From Kerstersia sp052103615 (lineage in GTDB: Bacteria > Pseudomonadota > Gammaproteobacteria > Burkholderiales > Burkholderiaceae_B): DNA of 30,679 bases. The DNA is taken from NCBI RefSeq assembly GCF_052103615.1, contig NZ_JBQEKA010000037.1, positions 1 to 30,679 of the forward strand, in the 5' to 3' direction. The notes beneath the pieces are model-generated. The model had not been told where the DNA came from and ran no database searches. It saw only the letters and a program-made list of their open reading frames with translations. Below are positions 13,257-22,243 of this stretch, in pieces. Both the position numbers and the translations under genes were made by a program. Each line of letters starts with the position of its first letter. Position 1 is the first letter of the stretch.

Positions 13257-16136
13257 TCAGTCCGTTCCTTGCGCCAGGCGGCTCAGCGCGTCGGTATCAA
13301 CAGTATCACGCTGCTCGGGCAACATGTGTTTCTCGGCATAGTTCCGCCAGATCGGGCTGTGCAGGAAATACAGGTACAGATCCGGGTCCAGGTGCCCCTC
13401 GCGGCACATCAAGGCCATGATGTGCAGGGATTCCGATAGGGTTTTGGCAGGTTTGTAGGGGCGGTCCGACGCTGTCAGGGCCTCGAAAATGTCGGCTACG
13501 GTCAGGATGCGGTCTGTCAGCGGCAGTTGCCCGGCGGGCAGGCGCCGGGGGTAGCCGCTGCCATCCATTTTTTCATGGTGGTTGGCGGCCATGTCCGGCA
13601 CACGGGCCAGGGCATGCGGCCACGGCAGCTTCTTGAGCATGAGCAGGGTTTGCACCACATGGTCGTTGATGGCGAAGCGGTCTTCCTCGCTGAGCGTGCC
13701 GCGCCGGATGCCAAGGTTGTGCAGTTCCCCCAGGTGCTGTTGCTGGTCGGGCAGCGGCATATCGAAACCCTGGGTATTGGCCGGGTCTCCGGTTTGCACG
13801 GCAGGGCGGCGCGCGCCCCAGGGCACGATGTGTTCGTGGCGGTCGGCCAGCAGCGGTTCCGTGGCGGGCAAGGCAGGGGCGCAGGGCCGGCTGCTGGCCA
13901 GGCGCTGGGTTTCTTCGGTGGAAAGCCCGAGGCTGTCGTCGAAGTGGCGTTCCCAGGTTTGGGCAGCGATGGCATTCAAGCGGGCAATGGCAGCGTCGGC
14001 CAGGTTCTCGCTGCCGTTGTTGCAGCTGGCAACGAAACCGAAGTCGGCCAGCAGGGCCGTTTGCAGCTGGGCCTGCTGGCGGCGCGCCGCAGCCGGGTCG
14101 GCGCCATCGAGCTGTGCCTGCAGGCAGGCGATTTCGGCATCGCGCCAGAGCACTTCGAAGCGCATCCGGATTTCATGGATGCGGTTGTAGATGGTTTCGA
14201 GCTTGGTGGCTTTGTTGACGATATGTTCCGGGCTGATGATCTTGCCGCAGTCATGCAGCCAGGCCGCCAGATGAAACGCATAGCGCTCCGTGTCGTCCAG
14301 GCGGAAGCTGGCGTAGGGGCCGTCGTCTTCAGCCGCCAGCTGGTCGGCCAGCTGGATGGCCAGTTCGGGCACACGATGGCAGTGGCCGCCGGTATAGGGG
14401 CTTTTGGCGTCGATGGCGTCGGCCAGCACCTGAATGATGGCGTCAAAGAGCGCTTTCTGCGATTCGATCAGCTGGCGCATTTCAATGGCCACGGCCAGCA
14501 TGCTCGACAGGCGGTTGGCGAAGGCCATGAATTCCGGGGTGGCGTAGGCCGGGTCATCGGGCTGGGCCAGGATCAGCAGGCCTTGCAGGCCGCCGTCGCG
14601 GCTGCGCAATTCAAACCAGCCCTGGCGCGGTTCCGTCGGGTTGGGCGAACCTTCCTGATGGGCGGGGCAGGGGTAGGGGAAGCGGGCTGCCAGCGTGCTT
14701 TGATCGCCGCGTGCGGCAATGCGCTCCATGGCTTCTTCTTCCGGTAGCCAGAGATAGGCGGCGCCGCCCTGGCAGCGGGTGGCTGATAGTAGCTTTTCGA
14801 GCAATTGCTCCAGCATTGCGCCTATCTGTTTTTCCGTGTTCAGGATGCGGCTGGTTTCCAGCAGGGCTTCCACGGTATCGCTCACGTCATTGACGGCAGC
14901 ATTCAGCGTATTGATTTCCTGCAGGGAAGACTGCTTGACCGGCAGGCGCTGAAAATCAAAGCGCGAAAGCTGGCGCGTGCGCGCGGTGATGCGTTCGAGG
15001 TGGCGCGCGATGAAGGAGCCGCCGCGCCAGCCCAGAAACAGAAAGGGCAGGATCAGCAGGATGGAAATGAGGATCAGGCGCTGCTGGTGGCGTTTCAGGT
15101 TATGCAGCAGTTCATCGGTAGGCATGGCCAGCAGCAGTTGCAGCGGCGCTTCGCCCAGCGCGGTGAAAGGAATGGCCAGGCCCAGCCATTCCTTGCCGTC
15201 GGCCTGCAGCGCAACGACTTCATCGTGGGTGCCGCTTTGGTAGGTGCGGAGCAGGGCGTCGCGGTTCAGGGCTTCCAGCGGCCGCAAGGACACTGCGGCA
15301 TCACCGCGGGCGGGCAAGGGCTGGTCTGTTTCTTCGAAGAGCGCCAGCATGTCCTGGTAAAGAATGACCTCGGCTTTTTCATCGACCAGCGCGATTTCCG
15401 TGCCGGGCGTCATGCGCAGCCTGTCCATGACATGAATCAGGTCGTCCAGGCCGATATCCATGCCAATGACGGCGTGGCTGTTGGCAGCCCGGCGCGACAG
15501 GCTGATGCCCACCTCCCGCGAGGAAAAAAACACATAGGGCTTGGAAATGACGGTAGAGCGGGTTTGCTGGGCCGCGTGGTACCAGTGGCGCAGCCTGGGG
15601 TCGAAGAAGTCGCCGGTGAGCAAGCGGCTGCTCAGCGGCTGGCTGTCGGCGTCGTAGTAGTCATAACGGCGCTGCTGGGTGCCGTCGGGGTTAGTCCGTA
15701 TGGATTGCACCAGAAAGGCGGCGCCATCCTGGGCCTTGAAATGCTGGCGCAGAAAAGGGGTGTTGAGCGGGCGGACCAGCAGGAAGTCGCCGTCGTCATA
15801 GGCGACATAAATGGCGGTGATCAGGGGCGCAGCCAGCAAAGAGGCAATCAGCACATCTACCCGGGATAGCCGGCCCGCTTCGGAGCGGGCCGAGAGCAGC
15901 GGGTCGAACGTCAGGGTGCGCAGCAACGCGGACGCCGGTGCGGTCGTGCGCAGCGCGCGTTCATTGATGAGCTGGCCGGTTTCGCGCGCGGAACGCCAGG
16001 CCGCGTCCAGCAGGATCTGCCGGGTGCCCAGCCACCCAGCCGCTACCAGCACGGCAGCCATGAGAGCCATGGCGCTGACGATGATGCCTATCGTCGCATA
16101 ACGGATGGGAAAGCCTTCGCGCGGTTTGGAGAACAT
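13257..16136 (-). CDS. Membrane-bound HD-GYP phosphodiesterase with periplasmic sensor, HAMP-like and GAF-like regions
   Basis: A 959-aa probable cyclic-di-GMP phosphodiesterase. Layout: helix at about 14-36, a large periplasmic sensor (Cache-like, about 37-350), second helix at 352-370, HAMP-like linker, GAF-like region (about 430-590), then the catalytic domain. HD is seen as AWLHDCGKI (His628-Asp629) and GYP as HHEKMDGSGYP (near 857), followed by ADIFEALTASDRPYK. The two motifs are separated by about 220 residues, far more than in RpfG-type proteins, a trait of a long-insert HD-GYP subfamily. ATG at 16136 gives a basic N-terminus before the first helix. It is transcribed divergently from ispB and apparently alone. 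Ligand and target pathway are unknown. Confidence 0.9.
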   Translation of the reverse strand: MFSKPREGFPIRYATIGIIVSAMALMAAVLVAAGWLGTRQILLDAAWRSARETGQLINERALRTTAPASALLRTLTFDPLLSARSEAGRLSRVDVLIASLLAAPLITAIYVAYDDGDFLLVRPLNTPFLRQHFKAQDGAAFLVQSIRTNPDGTQQRRYDYYDADSQPLSSRLLTGDFFDPRLRHWYHAAQQTRSTVISKPYVFFSSREVGISLSRRAANSHAVIGMDIGLDDLIHVMDRLRMTPGTEIALVDEKAEVILYQDMLALFEETDQPLPARGDAAVSLRPLEALNRDALLRTYQSGTHDEVVALQADGKEWLGLAIPFTALGEAPLQLLLAMPTDELLHNLKRHQQRLILISILLILPFLFLGWRGGSFIARHLERITARTRQLSRFDFQRLPVKQSSLQEINTLNAAVNDVSDTVEALLETSRILNTEKQIGAMLEQLLEKLLSATRCQGGAAYLWLPEEEAMERIAARGDQSTLAARFPYPCPAHQEGSPNPTEPRQGWFELRSRDGGLQGLLILAQPDDPAYATPEFMAFANRLSSMLAVAIEMRQLIESQKALFDAIIQVLADAIDAKSPYTGGHCHRVPELAIQLADQLAAEDDGPYASFRLDDTERYAFHLAAWLHDCGKIISPEHIVNKATKLETIYNRIHEIRMRFEVLWRDAEIACLQAQLDGADPAAARRQQAQLQTALLADFGFVASCNNGSENLADAAIARLNAIAAQTWERHFDDSLGLSTEETQRLASSRPCAPALPATEPLLADRHEHIVPWGARRPAVQTGDPANTQGFDMPLPDQQQHLGELHNLGIRRGTLSEEDRFAINDHVVQTLLMLKKLPWPHALARVPDMAANHHEKMDGSGYPRRLPAGQLPLTDRILTVADIFEALTASDRPYKPAKTLSESLHIMALMCREGHLDPDLYLYFLHSPIWRNYAEKHMLPEQRDTVDTDALSRLAQGTD

Positions 16137-16352
16137 GAGCCGTATGCTCCGACGGTGGCTGAGCCCGCAGCTCGGGGTCAGGCAGGCTGCGGGCGGTGCA
16201 TGCACCGTCTATTAATGCTAATTCTGGGATTGTCCGCATCATACGATCAATTTGTCCTGGCGCTGCGGGTGTCTGCCGGGCGCATTCACCGGCATCGTGT
16301 TGCAAGCGGGCGCAGGCGCTGCTGCGGTAATGGCTTGAAATCCTGGGCACCG

Positions 16353-16358
16353 TATAAT
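16353..16358 (+). promoter_or_regulatory. Candidate -10 element (TATAAT) upstream of ispB
   Basis: A perfect TATAAT lies about 126 bases before the ispB start, within the 347-base divergent region between the HD-GYP gene and ispB. The matching -35 is poor (TGGCTT at 16331-16336, 16-base spacer). Nothing else recognisable is present in this divergent region. Confidence 0.4.
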
Positions 16359-16483
16359 CTCAGGCTGATAAAGTTTGTTTCCGGTAATGGTGTCTGGCGG
16401 CGAAGCCTGCGGGATGCTCCCGGATGTGTGTTGTCCGCACGAGCCGGCCATGTCCGCCCGTGCTTCCCTTTCCAGGATGAACC

Positions 16484-17449
16484 TTGAGCCTGTCCGAGCT
16501 GCTTGCCCCTGTCGCCGATGATATGAAGTCGGTGGATGCCGTGATCCGGGCCCGGCTGAATTCCGATGTGGTGCTGATCCGTACCATTGCCGATTACATT
16601 ATCAGTGCCGGCGGCAAGCGCATGCGGCCTGCGATGCTGCTGATGGTGGCGCGCGCGCTGGGCTACGAAGGCACGAACCACCATTTGCTGGCCGCTGTGG
16701 TGGAATTCATCCATACGGCCACCCTGCTGCATGATGATGTGGTCGATGAATCCGACCTGCGCCGCGGCCGCGATACGGCCAATGCCGTATTCGGCAATGC
16801 AGCCAGCGTGCTGGTGGGCGATTACCTTTACAGCCGTTCCTTCGAGATGATGGTGGCTGGCGGTTCCATGCGCACCATGTCCATCCTGTCGGGCGCCACG
16901 ACAGTCATCGCCGAAGGCGAAGTGCTGCAACTGCTCAACGTGCATGACCCCGATGTGTCGGAAGAGCGCTATTTGCAGGTCGTGCGCTACAAAACCGCCA
17001 AGCTGTTCGAGGCGGCGACCCAGGTCGGCGCGGTGCTGGCTGGCGCTACGCCGGAGCAGGAAGAAGCCGCCGCGGCGTATGGCCGCCATATCGGCACGGC
17101 ATTTCAGCTGATCGACGATGTGCTGGATTACGGCGGCGATGTGCAGGCGCTGGGCAAGAACGTCGGGGATGACCTGCGTGAAGGCAAGCCGACGCTGCCG
17201 CTGATTCGCGTCATGGAAGTGGGCACGGCTGAGCAAAGCCAGCTGGTGCGCAGCGCCATTGAAACCGGTGAAGGCGATTTTGCCGCGGTGGCCGAGGCGA
17301 TTCACGCCACGGACGCTTTGCAGCATACGCGCCGCGCGGCGGATGCCGAAGCCCGCATTGCACGGGATGCGCTGGCGCAACTGCCGGATACGCCGTTCCG
17401 GGATTCGCTGCTGGCCTTTTGCGACTTTGCGGTGACGCGTAAAAGTTAA
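16484..17449 (+). CDS. ispB: Polyprenyl (octaprenyl-type) diphosphate synthase IspB
   Basis: A 321-aa trans-prenyltransferase that builds the ubiquinone side chain from farnesyl diphosphate and isopentenyl diphosphate. The first Asp-rich motif DDVVDESD starts at residue 84, preceded by GGKRMRP; the second is LIDDVLDYGGD near 208-218. The start is a TTG at 16484 with AGGA 8 bases upstream, which gives the family N-terminus MSLSELLAPVADDM; a nearby ATG at 16477 is out of frame. The tRNA-Pro gene follows. Chain length (C40 or other) cannot be read from sequence. Confidence 0.95.
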   Translation: MSLSELLAPVADDMKSVDAVIRARLNSDVVLIRTIADYIISAGGKRMRPAMLLMVARALGYEGTNHHLLAAVVEFIHTATLLHDDVVDESDLRRGRDTANAVFGNAASVLVGDYLYSRSFEMMVAGGSMRTMSILSGATTVIAEGEVLQLLNVHDPDVSEERYLQVVRYKTAKLFEAATQVGAVLAGATPEQEEAAAAYGRHIGTAFQLIDDVLDYGGDVQALGKNVGDDLREGKPTLPLIRVMEVGTAEQSQLVRSAIETGEGDFAAVAEAIHATDALQHTRRAADAEARIARDALAQLPDTPFRDSLLAFCDFAVTRKS

Positions 17450-17458
17450 GCCCCGAAG

Positions 17459-17487
17459 TTGACAGCCGTAAAAATTCGATTTATAGT
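17459..17487 (+). promoter_or_regulatory. Sigma-70 promoter of tRNA-Pro
   Basis: A perfect TTGACA (17459-17464), a 17-base spacer and TATAGT (17482-17487) lie directly before the tRNA, whose 5' end is 12 bases downstream. Confidence 0.85.
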
Positions 17488-17498
17488 TGATTTCTTTC

Positions 17499-17575
<77 letters not shown>

Positions 17576-17617
17576 CCTATCTTATCGGTAGGTCTGGTCA
17601 CTCGGAAGAAATACAGA

Positions 17618-17648
17618 AACCACCCATGCTTGGCCTCGGTGGTTTTTT
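17618..17648 (+). terminator. Rho-independent terminator after tRNA-Pro
   Basis: AACCACC (17618-17624) pairs with GGTGGTT (17638-17644) and runs into six T residues ending at 17648. It closes the tRNA-Pro transcription unit. Confidence 0.85.
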
Positions 17649-17754
17649 GTTGTCTGCGCGGTTTGCCTGTTTTGCTTGGCTGCCAGGCCCGAGGTCTGGC
17701 GGTTGCGGCCCGGGCCCGTGCTTGCCGCGCCGGCCCGGGCCGCCATGAAACGCG

Positions 17755-18669
17755 TCAGCGTTTGCGCCGGATCAGGGTGTGGCCGTTGACGATCACCATG
17801 CCGGAGAGCACCAGCACTGCGCCCATGATGAAGGATGCATCCAGGTGTTCATCCAGGATCAGCGCGCCCATGGCGACGCCGAACAGCGGGCTCATGAAAG
17901 ACAGAATGCCCAGGCGGGCGGCCAGATAGCGGCGCAGCAGCCAGAACCAGGTGAAGTAGCTGAAGAAACAGACGATGATGGTCTGGAAGCTCAGGCTGGC
18001 CCAGGCCAAGGGGGTGCCATGGAAGCTGAGCTGGTCGGTGCCGTAGGCGAATGCCAGGGGCAGGGCACAGGCGCAGGCCAATTGGTAGAACAAGGTTTGC
18101 GAAGGCGGCGCTTCACTCAGCCGCGTCACCCGCACGGTAATCGTGGTCAGCCCCCAGGTCAGCCCGGCCGCCAGGCCGAATAGGTCGCCCAGCAGCGGGT
18201 TGGGGGCGGCCGCCAGGTTTTTCGGGTCCTGCGGGCCAAGAAATGTGATGACGATACCGGCGAAGGCCAGCGCGATGCCGGCCCATTGCAGACGCTGCAA
18301 GCGTTCTTCCGGCAGCTTGCAATGCAGGCCGATGGCCGCAAAGATGGGCGCGGTATATAGAAACACCGACATATGGGCGGCGCTGGTCCAGCGCAGGCCC
18401 AGCGCGACACACAGAAACTCCACGGAAAACAGCAGGCCGGCCACCAGCCCCGGGCCCAGGCCAATGCCGGGCAACCAGCGTTCGCGCAGGAACAGGCGGC
18501 TGCAAAACAGCACCAGAACGGCGGCAACGCCAGAGCGCAAGGCCACTTGCAGCACAGGGGCGACATCCGCCGCAATCGCCTTGATGGAGACCTGCTGCAT
18601 GCCCCAGATCAGGCATAGCAGCAGCATGGTGGCCGTGGCGGCACCATCGACAGGTTTTCTTATTTGCAT
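17755..18669 (-). CDS. EamA/DMT-family permease
   Basis: A 304-aa inner-membrane protein with about ten hydrophobic segments arranged as two EamA repeats. Typical blocks are LCLIWGMQQVSIKAIA in the first segment, WTSAAHMSVFLYTAPIFAA in the first repeat, and SFMSPLFGVAMGALILDEHLDASFIMGAVLVLSGMVIVN at the end of the second. The family exports amino acids, metabolites or drugs; the substrate cannot be inferred here. It is transcribed alone, towards tRNA-Pro and away from ilvD. The ATG at 18669 gives the expected short cytosolic lead, although its ribosome site is weak. Confidence 0.9.
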   Translation of the reverse strand: MQIRKPVDGAATATMLLLCLIWGMQQVSIKAIAADVAPVLQVALRSGVAAVLVLFCSRLFLRERWLPGIGLGPGLVAGLLFSVEFLCVALGLRWTSAAHMSVFLYTAPIFAAIGLHCKLPEERLQRLQWAGIALAFAGIVITFLGPQDPKNLAAAPNPLLGDLFGLAAGLTWGLTTITVRVTRLSEAPPSQTLFYQLACACALPLAFAYGTDQLSFHGTPLAWASLSFQTIIVCFFSYFTWFWLLRRYLAARLGILSFMSPLFGVAMGALILDEHLDASFIMGAVLVLSGMVIVNGHTLIRRKR

Positions 18670-19054
18670 GGATTCAGCCGGGAGCAGCCGGACAGGGAGG
18701 GGGCCGGCATGCGGGATGACGCCACCTGCCAGGCATCACAGGGCGCGCTGGCGGGGTGGTCAGGGTTTGCCAGCAAGTATCCCCCATTGTGCGGGCGGGC
18801 CGCATTACGGGTTATCGCTACCATGAGGAAAACAGGGTTATTGCGCGGAAAAGGGCTGCCAGCCCGCTGGATCTGCGGCGGCAGTGCTAGTGGGAATCAC
18901 TCGCGCCATTTTGATTGCTGAAGCCGTGACAATGGCAAGGGTTTTGTGCAAGATTGGCGCTATACAGCGTATTATTAAAAATTCGTTCGCTGTACACGCA
19001 CCTTGCCCGCGCCACGCTGGCGCGGCGTTGTCATTTCCGCTCGTTGAGACCAGC
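18670..19054. other. 385-base divergent intergenic region (EamA gene / ilvD)
   Basis: No gene is seen. The ilvD-proximal part turns AT-rich (TATTATTAAAAATT at 18970-18983) and contains the palindrome CGCTATACAGCG (18958-18969), followed by a similar CGCTGTACACGC. These may be part of the ilvD promoter or an operator, but no complete promoter can be matched with good spacing. Confidence 0.4.
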
Positions 19055-20920
19055 ATGCCGCATTATCGTTCCCGCACATCCACCCATGGCCGCAACATGG
19101 CTGGTGCCCGCGCTCTATGGCGCGCCACCGGCATGCAGGACGGCGACTTTGGCAAACCCATTATTGCTGTGGTGAACTCGTTCACCCAGTTTGTCCCCGG
19201 CCACGTGCACTTGCGCGATCTGGGCGCCCTGGTGGCCAAGGAGATCGAGGCTGCGGGCGGTGTGGCCAAGGAATTCAACACCATTGCCATCGACGACGGC
19301 ATTGCCATGGGGCATGGCGGCATGCTGTATTCGCTGCCCTCGCGCGACCTGATCGCCGACTCGGTCGAGTACATGGTCAACGCGCATTGCGCTGACGCCA
19401 TGGTGTGCATATCCAACTGCGACAAAATCACCCCGGGGATGTTGATGGCCGCCATGCGCCTGAACATTCCTGTCGTGTTTGTGTCCGGCGGCCCGATGGA
19501 AGCGGGCAAGATCCACGAGCCTGGCACGGTGAAGGTTATCGCCAAGCTGGACCTGATCGACGCCATGATCAAGGCGGCCGACCCCAACGTGACCGACGCG
19601 GAAGCCGAGGAAGTTGAACGCAGTGCCTGTCCCACCTGTGGCTCCTGTTCCGGCATGTTCACTGCCAATTCGATGAACTGCCTGACCGAAGCGCTGGGCT
19701 TGTCCCTGCCGGGCAACGGCACCATCGTTGCGACCCACGCCTGGCGCAAGACGCTGTTCGAAGAAGCCGGCCGCCTGGTGGTCGATCTGTGCCGCCGCTA
19801 CTACGAACAGAATGATGAGTCCGTGCTGCCGCGCAATGTCGCGACCTTTAAGGCCTTCGAGAACGCCATGACGCTGGATGTGGCGATGGGCGGCTCCACC
19901 AACACGGTGTTGCACTTGCTGGCCGCGGCGCAGGAAGCCGGGGTGGACTTCACGATGGCGGACATTGACCGCATTTCGCGTGTGGCGCCCTGCCTGTGCA
20001 AGGCTGCGCCCATGACCGACAAATTCCATATTGAAGATGTGCACCGCGCTGGCGGCGTGATCGGCATCCTGGGCGAACTGGCCCGGGCCGGCCTGCTGCA
20101 TCTGGATGTGCCCAATATCCATAGCGGCACGCTGGGCGAAGCCCTGCGCAACTGGGATATCGCTGGCGGTGAAGCCAGCGCGGAGGCGCAGCGCTTCTAC
20201 CGCGCGGCGCCCGGGGGCGTGCGCACGACGCAGGCCTTCAGCCAGTCGGCGGAGTTCGCCAGCCTGGATCAGGACCGTGCGCAAGGCTGTATCCGTGACT
20301 ATGCGCACGCTTACTCGCGTGACGGCGGCCTGGCCGTGTTGTCCGGCAATCTGGCCGAACGCGGCTGCATCGTCAAGACCGCAGGGGTGGATGAAAGCCA
20401 GTGGATTTTCGAGGGCACGGCACGCGTGTACGAAAGCCAGGATGATGCCGTGACGGCGATTCTGGGCGATGAGGTCAAACCGCACGATGTCGTGGTGATC
20501 CGCTACGAAGGCCCCAAGGGCGGCCCGGGCATGCAGGAAATGCTCTATCCCACGTCGTACCTGAAATCCAAAGGCCTGGGCAAGGTTTGCGCCTTGGTGA
20601 CGGATGGCCGTTTCTCTGGCGGCTCGTCCGGTCTGGTGATCGGCCACGCCTCGCCCGAAGCGGCGGAAGGCGGCACGATAGGTCTGGTCGAAAACGGTGA
20701 CCGCATTCTGATCAACATCCCGGAACGCCGCATTCACCTGGATGTGTCCGACGAGGTGCTGGCGCAGCGCCGCAGCGCCATGGAAGCGCGCGGGGATGAT
20801 GCCTGGAAGCCGGTGGACCGCGAACGCTATGTGTCGCTGGCGTTGCAGGCCTATGCTGCCCTGGCCACCTCGGCCGACAAGGGCGCGGTGCGGGATATCA
20901 GCCAGATCCGCCGTAAATAA
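19055..20920 (+). CDS. ilvD: Dihydroxy-acid dehydratase IlvD
   Basis: A 621-aa iron-sulfur dehydratase acting in the common step of isoleucine, valine and pantothenate synthesis (dihydroxy acid to 2-keto acid). The cluster-binding cysteines are seen in CISNCDKITPGM (near 118-129) and CPTCGSCSGMFTANSMNCL (from about 191). GRFSGGSSGLVIGHASPEAAEGG near the C-terminus is also diagnostic. The size and Cys pattern match the E. coli form (616 aa). The ATG at 19055 gives the usual MPHYRSRTSTHGRNMAGARALWRATG; the frame is open upstream to 18884 but that stretch lies in the AT-rich promoter region. It stands alone and ends in a strong terminator. Confidence 0.97.
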   Translation: MPHYRSRTSTHGRNMAGARALWRATGMQDGDFGKPIIAVVNSFTQFVPGHVHLRDLGALVAKEIEAAGGVAKEFNTIAIDDGIAMGHGGMLYSLPSRDLIADSVEYMVNAHCADAMVCISNCDKITPGMLMAAMRLNIPVVFVSGGPMEAGKIHEPGTVKVIAKLDLIDAMIKAADPNVTDAEAEEVERSACPTCGSCSGMFTANSMNCLTEALGLSLPGNGTIVATHAWRKTLFEEAGRLVVDLCRRYYEQNDESVLPRNVATFKAFENAMTLDVAMGGSTNTVLHLLAAAQEAGVDFTMADIDRISRVAPCLCKAAPMTDKFHIEDVHRAGGVIGILGELARAGLLHLDVPNIHSGTLGEALRNWDIAGGEASAEAQRFYRAAPGGVRTTQAFSQSAEFASLDQDRAQGCIRDYAHAYSRDGGLAVLSGNLAERGCIVKTAGVDESQWIFEGTARVYESQDDAVTAILGDEVKPHDVVVIRYEGPKGGPGMQEMLYPTSYLKSKGLGKVCALVTDGRFSGGSSGLVIGHASPEAAEGGTIGLVENGDRILINIPERRIHLDVSDEVLAQRRSAMEARGDDAWKPVDRERYVSLALQAYAALATSADKGAVRDISQIRRK

Positions 20921-20966
20921 GAGGCTCAGGCCGGTTGTGGCGGCCTGACATCACGCAGGACACTGA

Positions 20967-21014
20967 CAGGCCCGCCGGGCTGGAGCCATCCAGCCCGGCG
21001 GGCCTGTTTTTTTT
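20967..21014 (+). terminator. Strong rho-independent terminator after ilvD
   Basis: An 18-bp perfect stem (20967-20984 with 20989-21006) closes a 4-base loop GCCA and is followed by eight T residues. This is the best terminator in the window. Confidence 0.95.
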
Positions 21015-21154
21015 GTGCAGCACTCACTCGCCATGAGGCAAAAGACATTGCGGCGGAGGGAAAAAACCTGGCAGTTTAGAAATGTGAACTATTTTTATAT
21101 TAGGAACGCTGTAATATTTCGGTTCTTTCATATTCAGAATACGTTGAAGCGAGC

Positions 21155-21850
21155 ATGCAGATGACGAATTTCAGGTTTGGCAGGACGATGGTCCAAGCGG
21201 TTGCGCTGAGCGCGCTGGTATTGGCGGCAGGTTGCGCAACAGAATCTTCGCGCAGCCTGGAAGTGCCCAAGACGGCAGCGGCTGCCCAGCAGTATCAGGG
21301 GCCGCGCAGCCCGATCTCGGTCGGGAAATTCGATAATCGCACCGACTTCATGCGTGGCGTCTTCAGTGACGGGCAGGACAGGCTGGGCAGTCAGGCCAAG
21401 ACCATCCTGATTACGCACTTGCAGCAGACGGGCCGCTTCAATGTGCTGGATCGTGCCAATTTGTCCGAAATCAGCCAGGAAGCCGGTTTCAACGGCAAGG
21501 CGCAAAACATCAAGGGTGCATCCTATGTCGTCACTGGTGATGTGAGCGAATTCGGCCGCAAGGAAACGGGTGACCGCCAGTTGTTTGGCATTCTGGGCCG
21601 CGGCAAGTCCCAGGTGGCCTATGCCAAAGTGAATCTCAATGTGGTGGACGTGGACTCCTCCGAAGTCGTGTATTCGGCTCAGGGCGCAGGGGAATACAGC
21701 TTGTCCAACCGCGAAGTCGTGGGCTTTGGTGGCTCCGCCGGTTACGACTCCACCCTCAATGGCAAAGTGCTCGATCTGGCGATCCGGGAAGCGGTTGACA
21801 ATCTGGTACAAGGGATTGAAAGCGGCGCCTGGCGTCCTGCTGCCAATTAA
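21155..21850 (+). CDS. CsgG/HfaB-family outer-membrane lipoprotein
   Basis: A 231-aa lipoprotein precursor. The signal peptide ends in the lipobox LAAGC (Cys27). The mature part has the CsgG-family core: ISVGKFDNRTDFMRGVFSDG, ILITHLQQTGRFNVLDRANL, ASYVVTGDVSEFG, and a late VVDVDSSEVVYSAQGAGEY strand segment. CsgG itself forms the curli secretion pore, but no curli genes are near; here it belongs to a conserved trio with DUF4810 and DUF799 proteins. ATGs at 21155 and 21161 are both possible starts. The 15-base gap to the next gene indicates one operon. The role is probably an envelope complex of unknown function. Confidence 0.88.
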   Translation: MQMTNFRFGRTMVQAVALSALVLAAGCATESSRSLEVPKTAAAAQQYQGPRSPISVGKFDNRTDFMRGVFSDGQDRLGSQAKTILITHLQQTGRFNVLDRANLSEISQEAGFNGKAQNIKGASYVVTGDVSEFGRKETGDRQLFGILGRGKSQVAYAKVNLNVVDVDSSEVVYSAQGAGEYSLSNREVVGFGGSAGYDSTLNGKVLDLAIREAVDNLVQGIESGAWRPAAN

Positions 21851-21865
21851 GTCAAGGCTGGCAAG

Positions 21866-22243
21866 ATGAACATAGGATTTGGCGCAGTGCGCGCCTGGAT
21901 AGCCGCGCTGGCCGTGCTGGCGGCCGGCTGCGCGCACCAGGAACCGACCTTGTATGGATGGGGCGATTATCAAGCTCAGGTCTATCAATACCTGGACGGC
22001 AGCAAGGATGGCGTAGCCATGCAGATCGGCAAGCTGGAAGAAAGCCGTGAACGGATCAGCGCGGCCGGTGCCGCGTTGCCGCCAGGTTTTCAGCTGCACT
22101 TGGCGATGCTGTATGCCATTGAAGGGCAGATGGACAAAGTGCAGGACTTGATGGCAGCGGAGCAGGCAAGTTTCCCGGAATCCAGCACTTTTGTGGTTTT
22201 CATGGCAAAAACGCTGGCTGCGCGAGCGGAGACAGGAAAATGA
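21866..22243 (+). CDS. DUF4810 lipoprotein
   Basis: A 125-aa precursor with a signal peptide and lipobox LAAGC (Cys22). The mature part begins AHQEPTLYGWGDYQAQVYQYLDG, the recognisable DUF4810 opening, followed by helical KLEESRERI and HLAMLYAIEGQMDKVQDLMAAE, which resembles a TPR-like pair. It lies between the CsgG-like and DUF799 genes and overlaps the latter by 4 bases (ATGA). Function is unknown; it probably forms a complex with its two neighbours. Confidence 0.88.
   Translation: MNIGFGAVRAWIAALAVLAAGCAHQEPTLYGWGDYQAQVYQYLDGSKDGVAMQIGKLEESRERISAAGAALPPGFQLHLAMLYAIEGQMDKVQDLMAAEQASFPESSTFVVFMAKTLAARAETGK

Noticed and set aside
19115..20737. 540-codon minus-strand frame opposite ilvD
   Set aside because: Shadow of the conserved ilvD reading frame with biased composition.
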